64,000 nucleotides of DNA from Cohnella sp. WQ 127256 (GCF_024519285.1 NZ_JAMZCY010000001.1:558001-622000), one strand, 5' to 3'; numbered from the stretch's first letter, positions 25,978 through 36,015 are shown. Notes: a model not told the origin generated them from the sequence alone. Numbers and translations: made by a program.

Positions 25978-27719
25978 ACAAATTTCAAAGAGGACTTAAT
26001 TATCGTAATAAGATTGTTGTCGTTTTTTCACTATTCATAGCTTTGGTAATGCTTATGGTCAGCATTTATTCCTATAAGAGAGAGTCGGTTTCGATTATTG
26101 TAACTTCCAAGCAATCGGCTCAAATCAATGTTGAACAGATTGGGCAAAAGCTGGATATGCAAATGATGCTGCTAAATAGAATTTCGTTCTCATTAGCGGT
26201 TAATAAGACAATAGCCTCCAATATGGAAAAATTAATCGAAGATGAAAACAAGAAGCAAGAAGTAGAGAACATCCTTACTTCTCTTCTGATTTCGTGGAAA
26301 CAGATATCGGCGATCACAGTTTTCCCTTTGAACGGTGGAACGCTGTTTCGATCCCGAACGGCAACCTATAGTAACATTCAGGATATTCAAAAAGAGGAAT
26401 GGTATTCGCAACTTTCCTCATCTTCTGAGAATTTTATCATCCTCCCGGTCTACGATAAAGACGAGACGATATTCGGTGCAAAGCCGAGCTTGTCTATTAT
26501 TCGAAAAATCGTTAATCCGGAGTCGTTCGTTTTGGAAGGCTACCTTAAAGTAGATTTCCCGTTAACCTATATTACACACAATGTTTTGGAAAGCTCCATT
26601 ATTGGGGACGGCGTATATAAGCTGCAAGATCAGTTGGAACAGACGATCATCTCTAATGTGAAAGACAAGGAAGAGCTTCCATTGTTCTTCTCGAAATCTG
26701 TCGAGCCGAGCTCAGGAGCCTATCTTCAAAACGTGAATGGAAACACGTATATCGTATCTTACGCCAAATTGGATCAATATCCGTGGAGTCTAGTCTATTA
26801 TTCTTCGTTTAAGAAAACACAAAATAAAATACAACGGGCGTATGTGATTCAAATTGCTATTTTCAGTCTTTGCCTACTTCTTTCGATCATTGTCTCGTAT
26901 TTCATTGCTAGGCGACTTTCATTACAAATCTACGATTTGAAGAAAGGAATGTTGAAGGCCGAAGAGGGTAATCTGAACGTCAAAGTAAAGATTCGGTCAA
27001 GGGATGAAATCGGCGTACTCATTCACTCATTCAATCGCATGGTCGTGGGAATTAAGGACTTATATGAGAAGCTTTACGTCGCAGAACTTGGGGAGAAGAA
27101 TGCTCAGCTTCAGGCCTTGCAAGCTCAAATTAATCCGCACTTTCTCTTTAATACGCTGGAGGCGATTGATGCGTTGGCATTATCGAAAGAGAGCGAAGTG
27201 ATAAGCGAGCTTATATTGAAGATGTCCAATTGCTTCCGATACGCCTTAAACTCTCAAAGCAATTGTACTTTGAAGGAAGAGCTTGAGCATTGCAACGATT
27301 ATGTCGATATCTTTCGCATTAAATATCCTGACAAAATTGAGCTGCGAGTAGATGTGACCGAGGAGTTGAAGCACATTCCAGTGCCGAGATTAATCATTCA
27401 GCCGATCGTAGAAAATGCCATTCATCATGGAATACTGAAATCGGGGAAATCTGGACGAATTACAATTAACGTTCGTAAGGTTGGTATAGAAGAACTATTA
27501 ATCGAGATTAAGGATACCGGGATTGGCATGGATCCGGTGAAGAGGAAGCAGCTCGAAGAAAGGCTTCGAACAGGGGGCTTACCAGAGACGGATCGGCATA
27601 TCGGCTTAATGAACGTGAACTCGCGGTTGAAACATCGCTATGATACAAACTACGGGATTTCTATCGATTCAGCGGAAAATGGCGGGACGAAAATTAGCTT
27701 GTATATGAGGATATCCTGA
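25974..27719 (+). CDS. YesM-type sensor histidine kinase
   Basis: This is a 581-residue membrane kinase with a membrane segment at about 13-33 and an extracellular dCACHE-like sensor (about 34-285). A second membrane segment (290-312) and a HAMP linker (about 313-365) follow. A LytS/YesM phospho-acceptor domain has His389 in QAQINPHFLFNTLEAI, and a HATPase domain carries ENAIHHG and DTGIGMD. It should phosphorylate the YesN-type partner encoded just before. The extracellular sensor probably detects a saccharide or the loaded binding protein; that part is inference. Confidence 0.93.
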   Translation: MNKFQRGLNYRNKIVVVFSLFIALVMLMVSIYSYKRESVSIIVTSKQSAQINVEQIGQKLDMQMMLLNRISFSLAVNKTIASNMEKLIEDENKKQEVENILTSLLISWKQISAITVFPLNGGTLFRSRTATYSNIQDIQKEEWYSQLSSSSENFIILPVYDKDETIFGAKPSLSIIRKIVNPESFVLEGYLKVDFPLTYITHNVLESSIIGDGVYKLQDQLEQTIISNVKDKEELPLFFSKSVEPSSGAYLQNVNGNTYIVSYAKLDQYPWSLVYYSSFKKTQNKIQRAYVIQIAIFSLCLLLSIIVSYFIARRLSLQIYDLKKGMLKAEEGNLNVKVKIRSRDEIGVLIHSFNRMVVGIKDLYEKLYVAELGEKNAQLQALQAQINPHFLFNTLEAIDALALSKESEVISELILKMSNCFRYALNSQSNCTLKEELEHCNDYVDIFRIKYPDKIELRVDVTEELKHIPVPRLIIQPIVENAIHHGILKSGKSGRITINVRKVGIEELLIEIKDTGIGMDPVKRKQLEERLRTGGLPETDRHIGLMNVNSRLKHRYDTNYGISIDSAENGGTKISLYMRIS

Positions 27720-27767
27720 CCGGATTCAGCCAGATTGTTTTATTTTTTTTGTCGGGAGGGTATTTTG

Positions 27768-28862
27768 TTGAACAAACGGAACGGGTTGAAATTGGCGAGC
27801 AAGCGTGACAGAAAAAGAATGGCAAGAATCTACCTGATACTCGGCTCGGCGGTTATGATTATCGTCACACTTATCATTAGCGCTTGGATGCTGCAGAAAC
27901 CGTCAGATGTGGTTGATCCCATTGGCTCAGAGGAAATCATTGCAGCCGTAAACGGGGAACCCATTACGTATGGGGAGTTCAATCTGAGGTTTGTTCAGAA
28001 TCGGGCCGTTGTTCTCAATTACTTTAAGAACCTCTATAACATGGATTACGACGCTTCGTTCTGGACGCGCAGCGATAATGAAGAAGTACCGATCGAAAAG
28101 TGGAAATCCCTTTCATTGGAAGAAGTCGTCAAGATTAAGCTTCAGCAATTGCTAGCTAAACAAAATGATCTCGTTAGCAGTGTAAGCTATGAGGATTTTG
28201 TTCAGAGTCTTGCAGTTGAGAACAAACGGCGCAAGCAAGCTGAACTTCTTAAGGAGGTGATATATGGACCCCTGCAATACGATGAACAAGGGTATTACAA
28301 TTACTTATTAAGCAATATGCGTACACGGATGCAAAACAAGCTAGCGGAGCAGTTTCCGGCAGCCAATGAGCAATTGATGGACTATTACGAAATTCATAAG
28401 GGACTGTTTCGAATCAAAGGAACAGTAATTACCGAGGTCACTGAATTATCGCTAAATACGTTTACTATGGACAGTGCAAGCTTGTTGTTTAAACAGATCA
28501 ATGAGAAGCTCGAGAAAGGTCAGACATTTAAAGAAGCTGTTGAAGAGCTTGATATGAAATTAACGATACGTGAATTCAGCCCTCTCACTGAACGGGAAAA
28601 CGCTATGATCCCGAATTTGACGGAGATGGCATTTACCTTGAATGTGGGACAAACGTCCGAGGTAGTTATTGAGGGAAACAAGGCGTACTTGCTTCATTGC
28701 ATTTCCAAGGATGGATTCAGTTATCGTCCTTTCGCTGAAGTTAAGAAGGCGGTTGAACAGCTTTATTATGTAGATTTATACAGCCAAACCATAGACAAGC
28801 TTTCGAAAGAGGCTGAAATTGAAATCAATCGAGACGTATTCGATCGAGTTGTTGCTGAATGA
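27768..28862 (+). CDS. membrane-anchored SurA/PrsA-like peptidyl-prolyl isomerase-type protein
   Basis: The 364-residue protein has a very basic N-terminus, one membrane segment (about 25-48) and an extracellular part. It shows a SurA N-terminal-like region (IAAVNGEPITYGEFNLRF) and a C-terminal region resembling a PpiC/rotamase fold (about 205-335). The canonical rotamase signature is weak, so it may act as a holdase chaperone only. TTG 27768 is chosen because GGGAGGG lies seven bases before it. It lies between the kinase and a large secreted surface protein (47-base gap to the latter). A dedicated folding helper for that protein is the natural inference. Confidence 0.75.
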   Translation: MNKRNGLKLASKRDRKRMARIYLILGSAVMIIVTLIISAWMLQKPSDVVDPIGSEEIIAAVNGEPITYGEFNLRFVQNRAVVLNYFKNLYNMDYDASFWTRSDNEEVPIEKWKSLSLEEVVKIKLQQLLAKQNDLVSSVSYEDFVQSLAVENKRRKQAELLKEVIYGPLQYDEQGYYNYLLSNMRTRMQNKLAEQFPAANEQLMDYYEIHKGLFRIKGTVITEVTELSLNTFTMDSASLLFKQINEKLEKGQTFKEAVEELDMKLTIREFSPLTERENAMIPNLTEMAFTLNVGQTSEVVIEGNKAYLLHCISKDGFSYRPFAEVKKAVEQLYYVDLYSQTIDKLSKEAEIEINRDVFDRVVAE

Positions 28863-28909
28863 AGAGAATGGTTTTAGAGATCTGCCAACTTTGAGGAGGT
28901 TAGAATACA

Positions 28910-31900
28910 TTGAACAGAATGATGAAATGGAGTAAATTGTTCCTTGTTTGCGTCATTGCATTAGGGATGGGTAGTGGAGTTTTTATTCATCAAACAGATA
29001 AGGCTCATGCCGCAGTTGGGGTAAGCTACTATGTCGATTCGGACGGAGGGAATGATCAAAACAGTGGGCATAGCCCATCAGAAGCGTGGAAGTCATTGGC
29101 AAATGTGAATGCAACTATCTTTCAGCCGGGGGATAAGATTCTCTTTAAGGCTGGCGGAATATGGAACGGAAGGATGTATCCGCGTGGTTCCGGAAACAGT
29201 GCTAATCCGATTACGATCGATATGTACGGTGTTGGAAGTAAACCGTTGATTGCTGGGAACGGCGCAGTGAGAGAAGTCATTTTTTTATTCAATCAGCAAT
29301 ATTGGGAAATTAATAACTTGGAAATTACGAATAAGGGAACTGTCGCTGTCGATCATAGAAAAGGAGTGTTTATTACCGCTCATGATGGAGGAACGTTAGA
29401 ACATATTTATTTGCGTAATCTTGTCGTTCATGATGTAAACGCTAACAATAATCGTTACGAGCAAGGAGGCATTATTTTTACAGTAACAGGTAATTCAGTG
29501 CCTACGAAATACAACGATATCCTCGTGGAAGGAAATACGGTTTATAGCGTTGATCGTGTGGGCATCTTCATGTCATCCAGCTGGGCCAACCGCCATTATG
29601 TGGATTGGGGGGAAAGAGAATGGATAGGTCATACAAATGTTGTTATTCAGAATAATACAGTATACGATTTTGGTGGCGATGCGATATTACCATTGGTTAC
29701 ATCTGGAGCGATCGTGCAGAACAACGTGGCATATGACGGAAATTACCGGGCGAACACGATGAGCACGGGCAACCGTTACGCAGCGACGATGTGGACAGGG
29801 AATTCTGACAATATCACGTTCCAATACAATGAAGCTTACAATTCAAATGGCATACTTGATGGTATGGGCTTTGATGCGGATTATGACAGCAAAGGCACGA
29901 CGATTCAATACAATTACAGTCATGATAACGCAGGTGGATTCGTGATGATCATGGGTGCTCATAATCGGATGGATCCTCGTAATAATGATGATGTAACGAT
30001 ACGTTATAATATTAGCCAGAATGATGCTACGGTTGGAAACTGGGTCATTCAGTTCTCACAAGGAATTCCTTATAACACACAAATCTATAACAACACTTTC
30101 TATTCGGGACCGTCTATAAGCAATTGGATGATTGGCGGTTATAGCGGTGATTTATTTCAAGATAATACGTATTATTTAACGAACAATATATTTTACAATT
30201 TAGGCTCTGGCGGCTATTATGCACCGCGTAGCGTATTTGATTCAAATGTATTTTACGGCAATCATCCTGCAAGTGAACCAGAAGATGCGAACAAAATCAC
30301 AACAGATCCGATGTTTGTATTCCCGGGTAGTGGAGGCATAGGCCGAGATACAGTGGATGGATACAAATTATTGGAAGGTTCCCCAGCGATCGGATCGGGT
30401 GCAGTAGTTGCGAATAACGGAGGCGAAGACTACTGGGGTAATCCGGTATCAGCAACGGAACGTCCGAACCGGGGAGCATATAACGGCCCAGGCGTGGTAG
30501 GCAGTCCACAGGCCCCTCCGTTTGAAGTTAGTAGTCGGAATATTCTGATTAATCCGGGCTTCGAAACAGGGGATATTGCACCTTGGGGCAAGACGGGACC
30601 TGTCGAAGTTCAAGGAAAAGTTGTAAATACGAATGCGCATAACGGAACGTATGCTATGGAGCTTGGGGTTGGCTACAATGGATTTGATAAAACCGTTACG
30701 GGTTTAACTCCAAATACTAACTATCAGGTAACGGCCGTCATTAAGAATAGATTCAAGGGTGATGTTACTTTTCTGGGTGTACAAGGCTATGGGGGCTCGC
30801 AAAACACGAGCGTAACCGGCACCGTTTACGAAATGGCCATGTTGCAGTTTAGAACGGGTCCAACGGATACGGAAGCAAATATATATTTGTGGAAAGGTGA
30901 AGGTAATAAAGACGTAACTTATGTCGACGATTTATCACTCGTCTTAGGGTGGAACGCGGAACAGGCACCTATTGCAGGTAAGAGCAGCGAGAGGGCGATT
31001 ACAGACTTTAAGGTTCCAGGTCAAGTGGGTGCTAGTATACTGGATGAAACCGCTAATACGGTTACCCTTCATGTCCCTTTCGGAACGGATGTTTCGAGAA
31101 TGACAGCTGATGTATTAGTATCGGATAAGGCTCGGGTCAGTCCTATGCGTGGTGCTATCGTTGACTTAAATACGCCACAGACATTTTCGGTTACTGCGGA
31201 AAATGGTTTAATTCAGCCTTGGGTGATCACGGCGATTATTAACGCAAAGAGTAGCGAGAAGTTGATTACAGGCTTTAAGGTTCCAGGTCAAGTTGGTGTC
31301 AGCACGATAGATACAAACGCGCATACCGTTACCATTCATATGCCCTTTGGATCGGATGTTTCAAGATTGACACCTGACATATCGGTATCAGTTAAAGCAC
31401 AGGTTAGCCCAAATCAAGGTGCTATCGTGAATTTTAGTACACCGCAAACGTATAGCGTTACAGCGGAAGATGGATCGGTTCAAGAATGGACAATCACGGT
31501 AATTATTAATGCTGAGGATTATGTAAAGAGTAGCGGGAAGTTGATTAAAGACTTTAAGGTTTCAGGTCAAGTCGGTGTCAGCACGATAAATACAAACGCG
31601 CATACCGTTACCCTTCATATGCCCTTTGGATCGGATGTTTCAAAATTGACACCTGACGTATCGATCTCAGATAAAGCACAGGTTAGCCCAAATCAAGGTG
31701 CTGTCGTGAATTTTAGTACGCCGCAATCATATATCGTTACAGCAGAAGATGGAACGATCCAGATGTGGTCGATAACAGTAATTGTTGATGCTAAGGACAA
31801 TGGTAGTGGTGGCAATGGTAGTGGTAGCAATGGTAGTGGTGGTAATAGTGGCGGTGTTACTGGTAGTGGCACCAATAGCAACAGTAATGGCGGCGGAATC

Positions 31901-32191
31901 CAGGACATGGGAACGCAAATTGTCAGCGAGAGTTTCTTGCGAAATGCTTCCGGAAATGATGTAGTGCTCGAAGCAGGCGATGGGATTAATGAGATTCTGT
32001 TACCTGTGAATGCAGCGGAGCTCCTAAACAATCGAGCATTGGAAATTAGAATTGGAAGTACTGTTGTACAATTGTCCCCTGAAGTATTGAATTCACTTTT
32101 TAAATTGATCGGGAGCGAAGCGGCACAAGGATTGCAAATCTCAGTCCATGTGGCAAAGCTTTCCGAACAGAATCTGAGCTCACTGCTGTAA
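28910..32191 (+). CDS. secreted parallel beta-helix protein, N-terminal part of a nonsense-split SLH surface protein
   Basis: The TTG start has GAGGAGGT nine bases upstream. A signal peptide (residues 1-35, cleavage after KAHA) leads into a right-handed parallel beta-helix domain (about 38-530). The helix has DSDGGNDQNSG at its start and many NNTVY/NNIFY coils, resembling polysaccharide lyases and Paenibacillus glycan-degrading surface proteins. A carbohydrate-binding-like domain (about 540-685), three Ig-like repeats (about 692-963), a Gly/Ser/Asn linker and a further beta-rich region follow. The frame stops at TAA 32189-32191, but the same frame continues open into three SLH domains. This product would therefore be secreted without its cell-wall anchor. 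Polysaccharide binding or cleavage is inference from fold. Confidence 0.85.
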   Translation: MNRMMKWSKLFLVCVIALGMGSGVFIHQTDKAHAAVGVSYYVDSDGGNDQNSGHSPSEAWKSLANVNATIFQPGDKILFKAGGIWNGRMYPRGSGNSANPITIDMYGVGSKPLIAGNGAVREVIFLFNQQYWEINNLEITNKGTVAVDHRKGVFITAHDGGTLEHIYLRNLVVHDVNANNNRYEQGGIIFTVTGNSVPTKYNDILVEGNTVYSVDRVGIFMSSSWANRHYVDWGEREWIGHTNVVIQNNTVYDFGGDAILPLVTSGAIVQNNVAYDGNYRANTMSTGNRYAATMWTGNSDNITFQYNEAYNSNGILDGMGFDADYDSKGTTIQYNYSHDNAGGFVMIMGAHNRMDPRNNDDVTIRYNISQNDATVGNWVIQFSQGIPYNTQIYNNTFYSGPSISNWMIGGYSGDLFQDNTYYLTNNIFYNLGSGGYYAPRSVFDSNVFYGNHPASEPEDANKITTDPMFVFPGSGGIGRDTVDGYKLLEGSPAIGSGAVVANNGGEDYWGNPVSATERPNRGAYNGPGVVGSPQAPPFEVSSRNILINPGFETGDIAPWGKTGPVEVQGKVVNTNAHNGTYAMELGVGYNGFDKTVTGLTPNTNYQVTAVIKNRFKGDVTFLGVQGYGGSQNTSVTGTVYEMAMLQFRTGPTDTEANIYLWKGEGNKDVTYVDDLSLVLGWNAEQAPIAGKSSERAITDFKVPGQVGASILDETANTVTLHVPFGTDVSRMTADVLVSDKARVSPMRGAIVDLNTPQTFSVTAENGLIQPWVITAIINAKSSEKLITGFKVPGQVGVSTIDTNAHTVTIHMPFGSDVSRLTPDISVSVKAQVSPNQGAIVNFSTPQTYSVTAEDGSVQEWTITVIINAEDYVKSSGKLIKDFKVSGQVGVSTINTNAHTVTLHMPFGSDVSKLTPDVSISDKAQVSPNQGAVVNFSTPQSYIVTAEDGTIQMWSITVIVDAKDNGSGGNGSGSNGSGGNSGGVTGSGTNSNSNGGGIQDMGTQIVSESFLRNASGNDVVLEAGDGINEILLPVNAAELLNNRALEIRIGSTVVQLSPEVLNSLFKLIGSEAAQGLQISVHVAKLSEQNLSSLL
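30983..31798 (+). repeat. three tandem Ig-like domain repeats inside the beta-helix protein
   Basis: Repeat units start at 30983, 31250 and 31529 (about 89-93 codons each), each beginning SSxxxI-xFKV and containing VSTI/ILDE, MPFGSDVS and VTAEDG. Units 2 and 3 are very similar even at DNA level, so they arose by recent duplication and may recombine. They resemble cadherin-like/DUF5018-type spacer domains that lift a catalytic domain from the wall. Confidence 0.8.
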
Positions 32192-33019
32192 GGCACGGGG
32201 GAAGGTGCTTTCCTCAAATCGGCAGGCGAAGCTTGGACGCTCGAATTATCGATTGTACAGGACGGAATTGAGAAGAAAAAGTATTCATTCGATCCTCCTG
32301 TAAACGTTAAGTTTGCCTTCGATGGAACTAGATCTGATAAGGACCTACTTGGTGTTTATTACTTCAATAAAATGAGTGGGAAATTCGAGTATATTCAAGG
32401 GAAACGAGAGGGAGCATCTTCGTCAATAAGTATTCCGATATCCAGTTCAGGTATCTATTCTGTATTGGAATATAACAAGGCATTCCAAGATGTTCCTCTC
32501 AGCCATTGGGTCAATCAAGCGCTTAAAATCATGACCGCTCTCCATGTTGTTGAAGGGCGTTCGGACAATCGTTTCGAGCCGAATGGCCAGGCGACCCGTG
32601 CGGAGTTTATAGCCGTATTGGCAAGGCTTCTTGATTTGCCATCGGACGGCAACAATTATTTCGAGGATGTATCTTCATCCAATTGGTACCAAAATGCAGT
32701 GAATGCTGCATATCAAGCAGGAATGATCAGAGGACGGACAGAGACTAAATTCGTTCCTAATGGTGTCATCACTCGTGAAGAAGTAGCCGTTATATTAGAG
32801 CATGCTTATGCTTACATTACGGGAAAAACTGCAGTGGCATCTTCCGTAACATTTGGAGATACGAGTTCAATCTCAGAATGGGCTAAGAGCAGTGTGGGTG
32901 TGGTATCAGAGCAAGGATTAATGAAAGGGATAAACGGCAATAAATTCGCGCCTAAACAATTCATAACTCGTGCTGAGATGGTACAGGCGATGTATAACCT
33001 ATTCTTAAAACTAAAGTAA
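32192..33019 (+). pseudogene. SLH-domain C-terminal fragment, in frame with the upstream gene after a TAA
   Basis: The frame runs without a break from the base after TAA 32189-32191 to 33019 and is in phase with the beta-helix gene. The first possible start is ATG 32372 (216 codons to the stop), but it has no Shine-Dalgarno site and no signal peptide. The fragment contains three SLH domains: FQDVPLSHWVNQAL, YFEDVSSSNWYQNA and TFGDTSSISEWAKSS, each followed by TRAE/TREE. These normally bind pyruvylated wall polymer. Without the upstream signal peptide it cannot reach the surface, so it is most likely the lost anchor of the preceding protein. Confidence 0.8.
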
Positions 33020-33029
33020 GAGAAATGAG

Positions 33030-33067
33030 GAAGAAACCCAACCCAATTATCGTGGGTTGGGTTTCTT
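33030..33067. terminator. bidirectional intrinsic terminator
   Basis: GAAGAAACCCAACCC pairs fully with GGGTTGGGTTTCTTC around a 8-base loop. It lies between the SLH gene and the convergent betaine transporter gene and probably serves both. Confidence 0.8.
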
Positions 33068-33085
33068 CACATCTGTTTGTATGGA

Positions 33086-34816
33086 CTACTTCAAATCCTC
33101 AATCGAGTTAATATCCATATATTTTGGAACTACGAATCCAAGCTTCGTTCCTGTAAGGTTGAGTCCCAAATCCTCGAAGCTTCCCTTGTATTTCTCATAA
33201 TAATCAATGGCGGTAGTGGGTAGCCATGCAGCGACCATGCCATCCGCATCCCCGTTCGCGATCCCTGCCCACATGGGTCCGATCTCAACTTGCAGCATCT
33301 CGACCTTCATCTCTAGTCTGCTTTCTAGAACGGTCTTAACGACATAGGTGCTGGCAATTTCTGAATCCCAAGCGACATAAGCTAGCTTTATTTTCTGACC
33401 AGAAGCTTTGGGAAGGTCCTTCACCCAGCTATCCACTAATTCAGGGTTGTTTTTAACCCATTCAGCTGCAGCTTTGTTAGGATCCTCTCCTCCACTGATT
33501 AGACTCATAACGGTTTCCATATCGGAAGGTTGCCAATTAAATCGATCTAGCATTTGGTAAGCAGAAGGCTGTTCCTTGTTCAGATTCAATCTGACTATGG
33601 TGTGAATTTGCTCGCTTTCCCCGAATGAATGATTGGGGTCCTCTAAATATTTCAAATCATATTTAACGAACATCCAGTGGGGGGTCCAGCCTGTAATGAT
33701 GATCGGTTGCTTGCTCTTGTATGCTTTGTCCAGCGCCGCGGTCATAGCTGTACCGGAGCCCTCCAGCAGCGTCCAATCCTTCAACCCATAATCCTCGATT
33801 GCTTTAGCGGCTGCTTTCATCAAGCCAGATCCCGGATCAATTCCGATAATTTGATACCCGACTTGATCCCCGATGACGTTCCCGCCTTTAATGTTGTTAC
33901 CTTTGACATTTTGATAAATCACTGCCGCGATTAGAACAATAACTAACCCACCAGCTATCCAAGCGTTTCTTTTCAGAGATCCTGTTTTTTTCCTACGACC
34001 TTGCTTAACGAGCTTCTGCGACATTCGATCAAGTAGAATAGCGAGAACGACGACAGCTAGACCAGCCTCGAAGCCTTTACCAGTATTGAGCTGGGTTACA
34101 GAACGATAGACATCAGCACCGACTCCTTGAGCTCCAATCATAGATGCGATAACGACCATGGACAGAGAAAGCATAATCGTCTGGTTAATTCCGGCCATAA
34201 TGTTGGGCAACGCTAAGGGCAGTTGAACTTGAAACAGTTTCTGACGTGGAGTGGAACCAAATGCATCTGCCGCTTCAATTAAATCTTCGGGAACTTGACG
34301 AATGCCTAGATTCGTTAAGCGAATGGTTGGCGATATCGAAAATATGACGGAAGCAATGACTCCCGGAACAACTCCCAAGCCGAAAAAAGTAACCGCAGGA
34401 ATCAAGTATACGAAAGCAGGCATCGTCTGCATGAAATCTAACAAAGGGGTCAAGATGTTCTGTATACCCCGCCATCTTGCACTTGCTATACCAAGTGGGA
34501 GTCCCAATACAATAGACACTAATGACGAGGTTAGCACAAGCGCGGATGTATCCATCGTAGGATCCCAATAACCAAGATTCCAGATGAGAAGCAAACCAAC
34601 TGCAGCGAATAGAGCTAAAGTCCATCTTCCTAGCCGATAAGCTATCGCCGTAATGATCACGATGATTACCCATGCTGGGAGAAGGTGGAGTAGAGAGGAA
34701 ATGCCATCTACAGTCCCACCGATTATGGAGGCCAGAAAATCAAACAAAAAACCTAAGTTTGTTCCCAGCCATTCTACAAGGTGTTCTACCCAGCGATCTA
34801 ATGGAAGCTTCGTCAT
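33086..34816 (-). CDS. glycine betaine ABC transporter, fused permease and substrate-binding protein
   Basis: The 576-residue protein joins an OpuAB/ProW-type permease (about 1-285) to an OpuAC/ProX-type binding domain (about 310-576) on one chain, as in OpuABC of lactococci. The permease has several membrane segments and the EAA-like loop EDLIEAADAFGSTPRQKLFQVQLP. The binding domain has the Trp-rich GWTPHWMFVKYDLKYLEDP box that cages the quaternary ammonium group. It imports osmoprotectants such as glycine betaine or proline betaine. Its start overlaps the ATPase gene by four bases, so the two are coupled. In such fusions the binding domain is held outside by the last membrane helix (near 288-305). 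Confidence 0.93.
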   Translation of the reverse strand: MTKLPLDRWVEHLVEWLGTNLGFLFDFLASIIGGTVDGISSLLHLLPAWVIIVIITAIAYRLGRWTLALFAAVGLLLIWNLGYWDPTMDTSALVLTSSLVSIVLGLPLGIASARWRGIQNILTPLLDFMQTMPAFVYLIPAVTFFGLGVVPGVIASVIFSISPTIRLTNLGIRQVPEDLIEAADAFGSTPRQKLFQVQLPLALPNIMAGINQTIMLSLSMVVIASMIGAQGVGADVYRSVTQLNTGKGFEAGLAVVVLAILLDRMSQKLVKQGRRKKTGSLKRNAWIAGGLVIVLIAAVIYQNVKGNNIKGGNVIGDQVGYQIIGIDPGSGLMKAAAKAIEDYGLKDWTLLEGSGTAMTAALDKAYKSKQPIIITGWTPHWMFVKYDLKYLEDPNHSFGESEQIHTIVRLNLNKEQPSAYQMLDRFNWQPSDMETVMSLISGGEDPNKAAAEWVKNNPELVDSWVKDLPKASGQKIKLAYVAWDSEIASTYVVKTVLESRLEMKVEMLQVEIGPMWAGIANGDADGMVAAWLPTTAIDYYEKYKGSFEDLGLNLTGTKLGFVVPKYMDINSIEDLK

Positions 34817-36015
34817 TGCGGATGGCCTCCCGATTCATCATCGATACTTCCCGTGAGAGCGGACAGAACCGCTCCGCGCAAAATAATACCGAGAAGCTTA
34901 CCGTTATCCCCTACAACCGCTGCGGGAACTCGACTACTTCCGACAACTTCGAATAACTCGTTCAGCAGTTGATCTGGACGAAAGGTAGGTACATCACGAA
35001 TAACGATATCCATGAGAGATTGTTTATTGCGGATAGCGTTCGAAGCATCTTCAGCCGAAATGACACCTATTAGCCGCTTGGACTTATCGACAACATATAG
35101 GTTGGATACTCCACTATCATGCATCAGCTGAAGGGCTACCCGAGGTCCACGATCTGGGCTGATCGTTTCAGGTCTAATCATGACATGTGAAGCTGTGAGC
35201 ACCTTCGACAAATCGACATCCTCGACGAATCGTGCGACAAATTTATTTGCGGGGTTAATCATAATTTCCTCTGGTGTACCGATTTGAACAATAGATCCAT
35301 CACGCATCAAAGCTACGCGATCCCCTATTCTGAGCGCTTCATCCAAATCATGTGTAATAAAAATGATTGTTTTCTTCAAATTTTGTTGCAGATCTAGCAG
35401 CTCGTCCTGCATATCTTTGCGAATAAGGGGATCTAGTGCGCTGAATGCCTCATCCATGAGAAGAATTTCCGGCTCATTTGCAAGTGCTCTGGCGAGGCCG
35501 ACGCGCTGTTGCATACCCCCACTTAATTGATCAGGGTAACTATCCTCCATGCCCTTTAAGCCAACGAGCTCAAGGGAATGCAAAGCTTTACCGTGACGCT
35601 CTTGTTTTTTTAAACCTTTAACTTCCATGCCATATTCAACGTTCTCGATAATCGTTTTATGCGGAAAGAGGGCGAATTTCTGGAACACCATGGCCATGCT
35701 TTCGCGCCGGATTTCTCTCAACTGTTGAGGATTTAAGGTAACGATATCTACTCCGTTAATAAGCACACTACCACCGGTCGGCTCGATTAATCGGTTTAAT
35801 AGTCGCACCAAGGTGGATTTCCCGCTGCCGGAAAGCCCCATGATGACGAAGATTTCGCCTTCTTCAATCTGGAAGCTAACGCGGTTTACACCTACCGTAT
35901 GCTTTGTCAGCTCGTGGATGGCTTTCTTGGTCATTCCTTTTGCCAGCATAGACAAAGCCTTCTCAGGCTCACTTCCAAATATCTTTGTTAAATCCTTTAC
36001 TTCTACAATTGCCAT
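34813..36015 (-). CDS. glycine betaine/proline ABC transporter ATP-binding protein with CBS domains
   Basis: The 400-residue OpuAA/ProV-type ATPase has Walker A GLSGSGKST (about 59-67), signature LSGGMQQR (about 164-171) and Walker B LLMDEAFSALD (about 184-194). A tandem CBS module (about 280-390) in OpuA senses ionic strength and cyclic-di-AMP. The N-terminal EKALSMLAKGMTKKAIHELT stretch is the family-specific extension. It is the first gene of a two-gene osmoprotectant operon; GGAGGT precedes the ATG. Expression is probably salt-induced, but no specific site was recognised upstream. Confidence 0.94.
   Translation of the reverse strand: MAIVEVKDLTKIFGSEPEKALSMLAKGMTKKAIHELTKHTVGVNRVSFQIEEGEIFVIMGLSGSGKSTLVRLLNRLIEPTGGSVLINGVDIVTLNPQQLREIRRESMAMVFQKFALFPHKTIIENVEYGMEVKGLKKQERHGKALHSLELVGLKGMEDSYPDQLSGGMQQRVGLARALANEPEILLMDEAFSALDPLIRKDMQDELLDLQQNLKKTIIFITHDLDEALRIGDRVALMRDGSIVQIGTPEEIMINPANKFVARFVEDVDLSKVLTASHVMIRPETISPDRGPRVALQLMHDSGVSNLYVVDKSKRLIGVISAEDASNAIRNKQSLMDIVIRDVPTFRPDQLLNELFEVVGSSRVPAAVVGDNGKLLGIILRGAVLSALTGSIDDESGGHPQ

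Noticed and set aside
32189..32191. Programmed stop-codon read-through in the SLH protein
   Set aside because: The stop is TAA followed by GGC, not a leaky TGA-C context, and no downstream stimulatory hairpin stands out; a nonsense mutation or read error is simpler.
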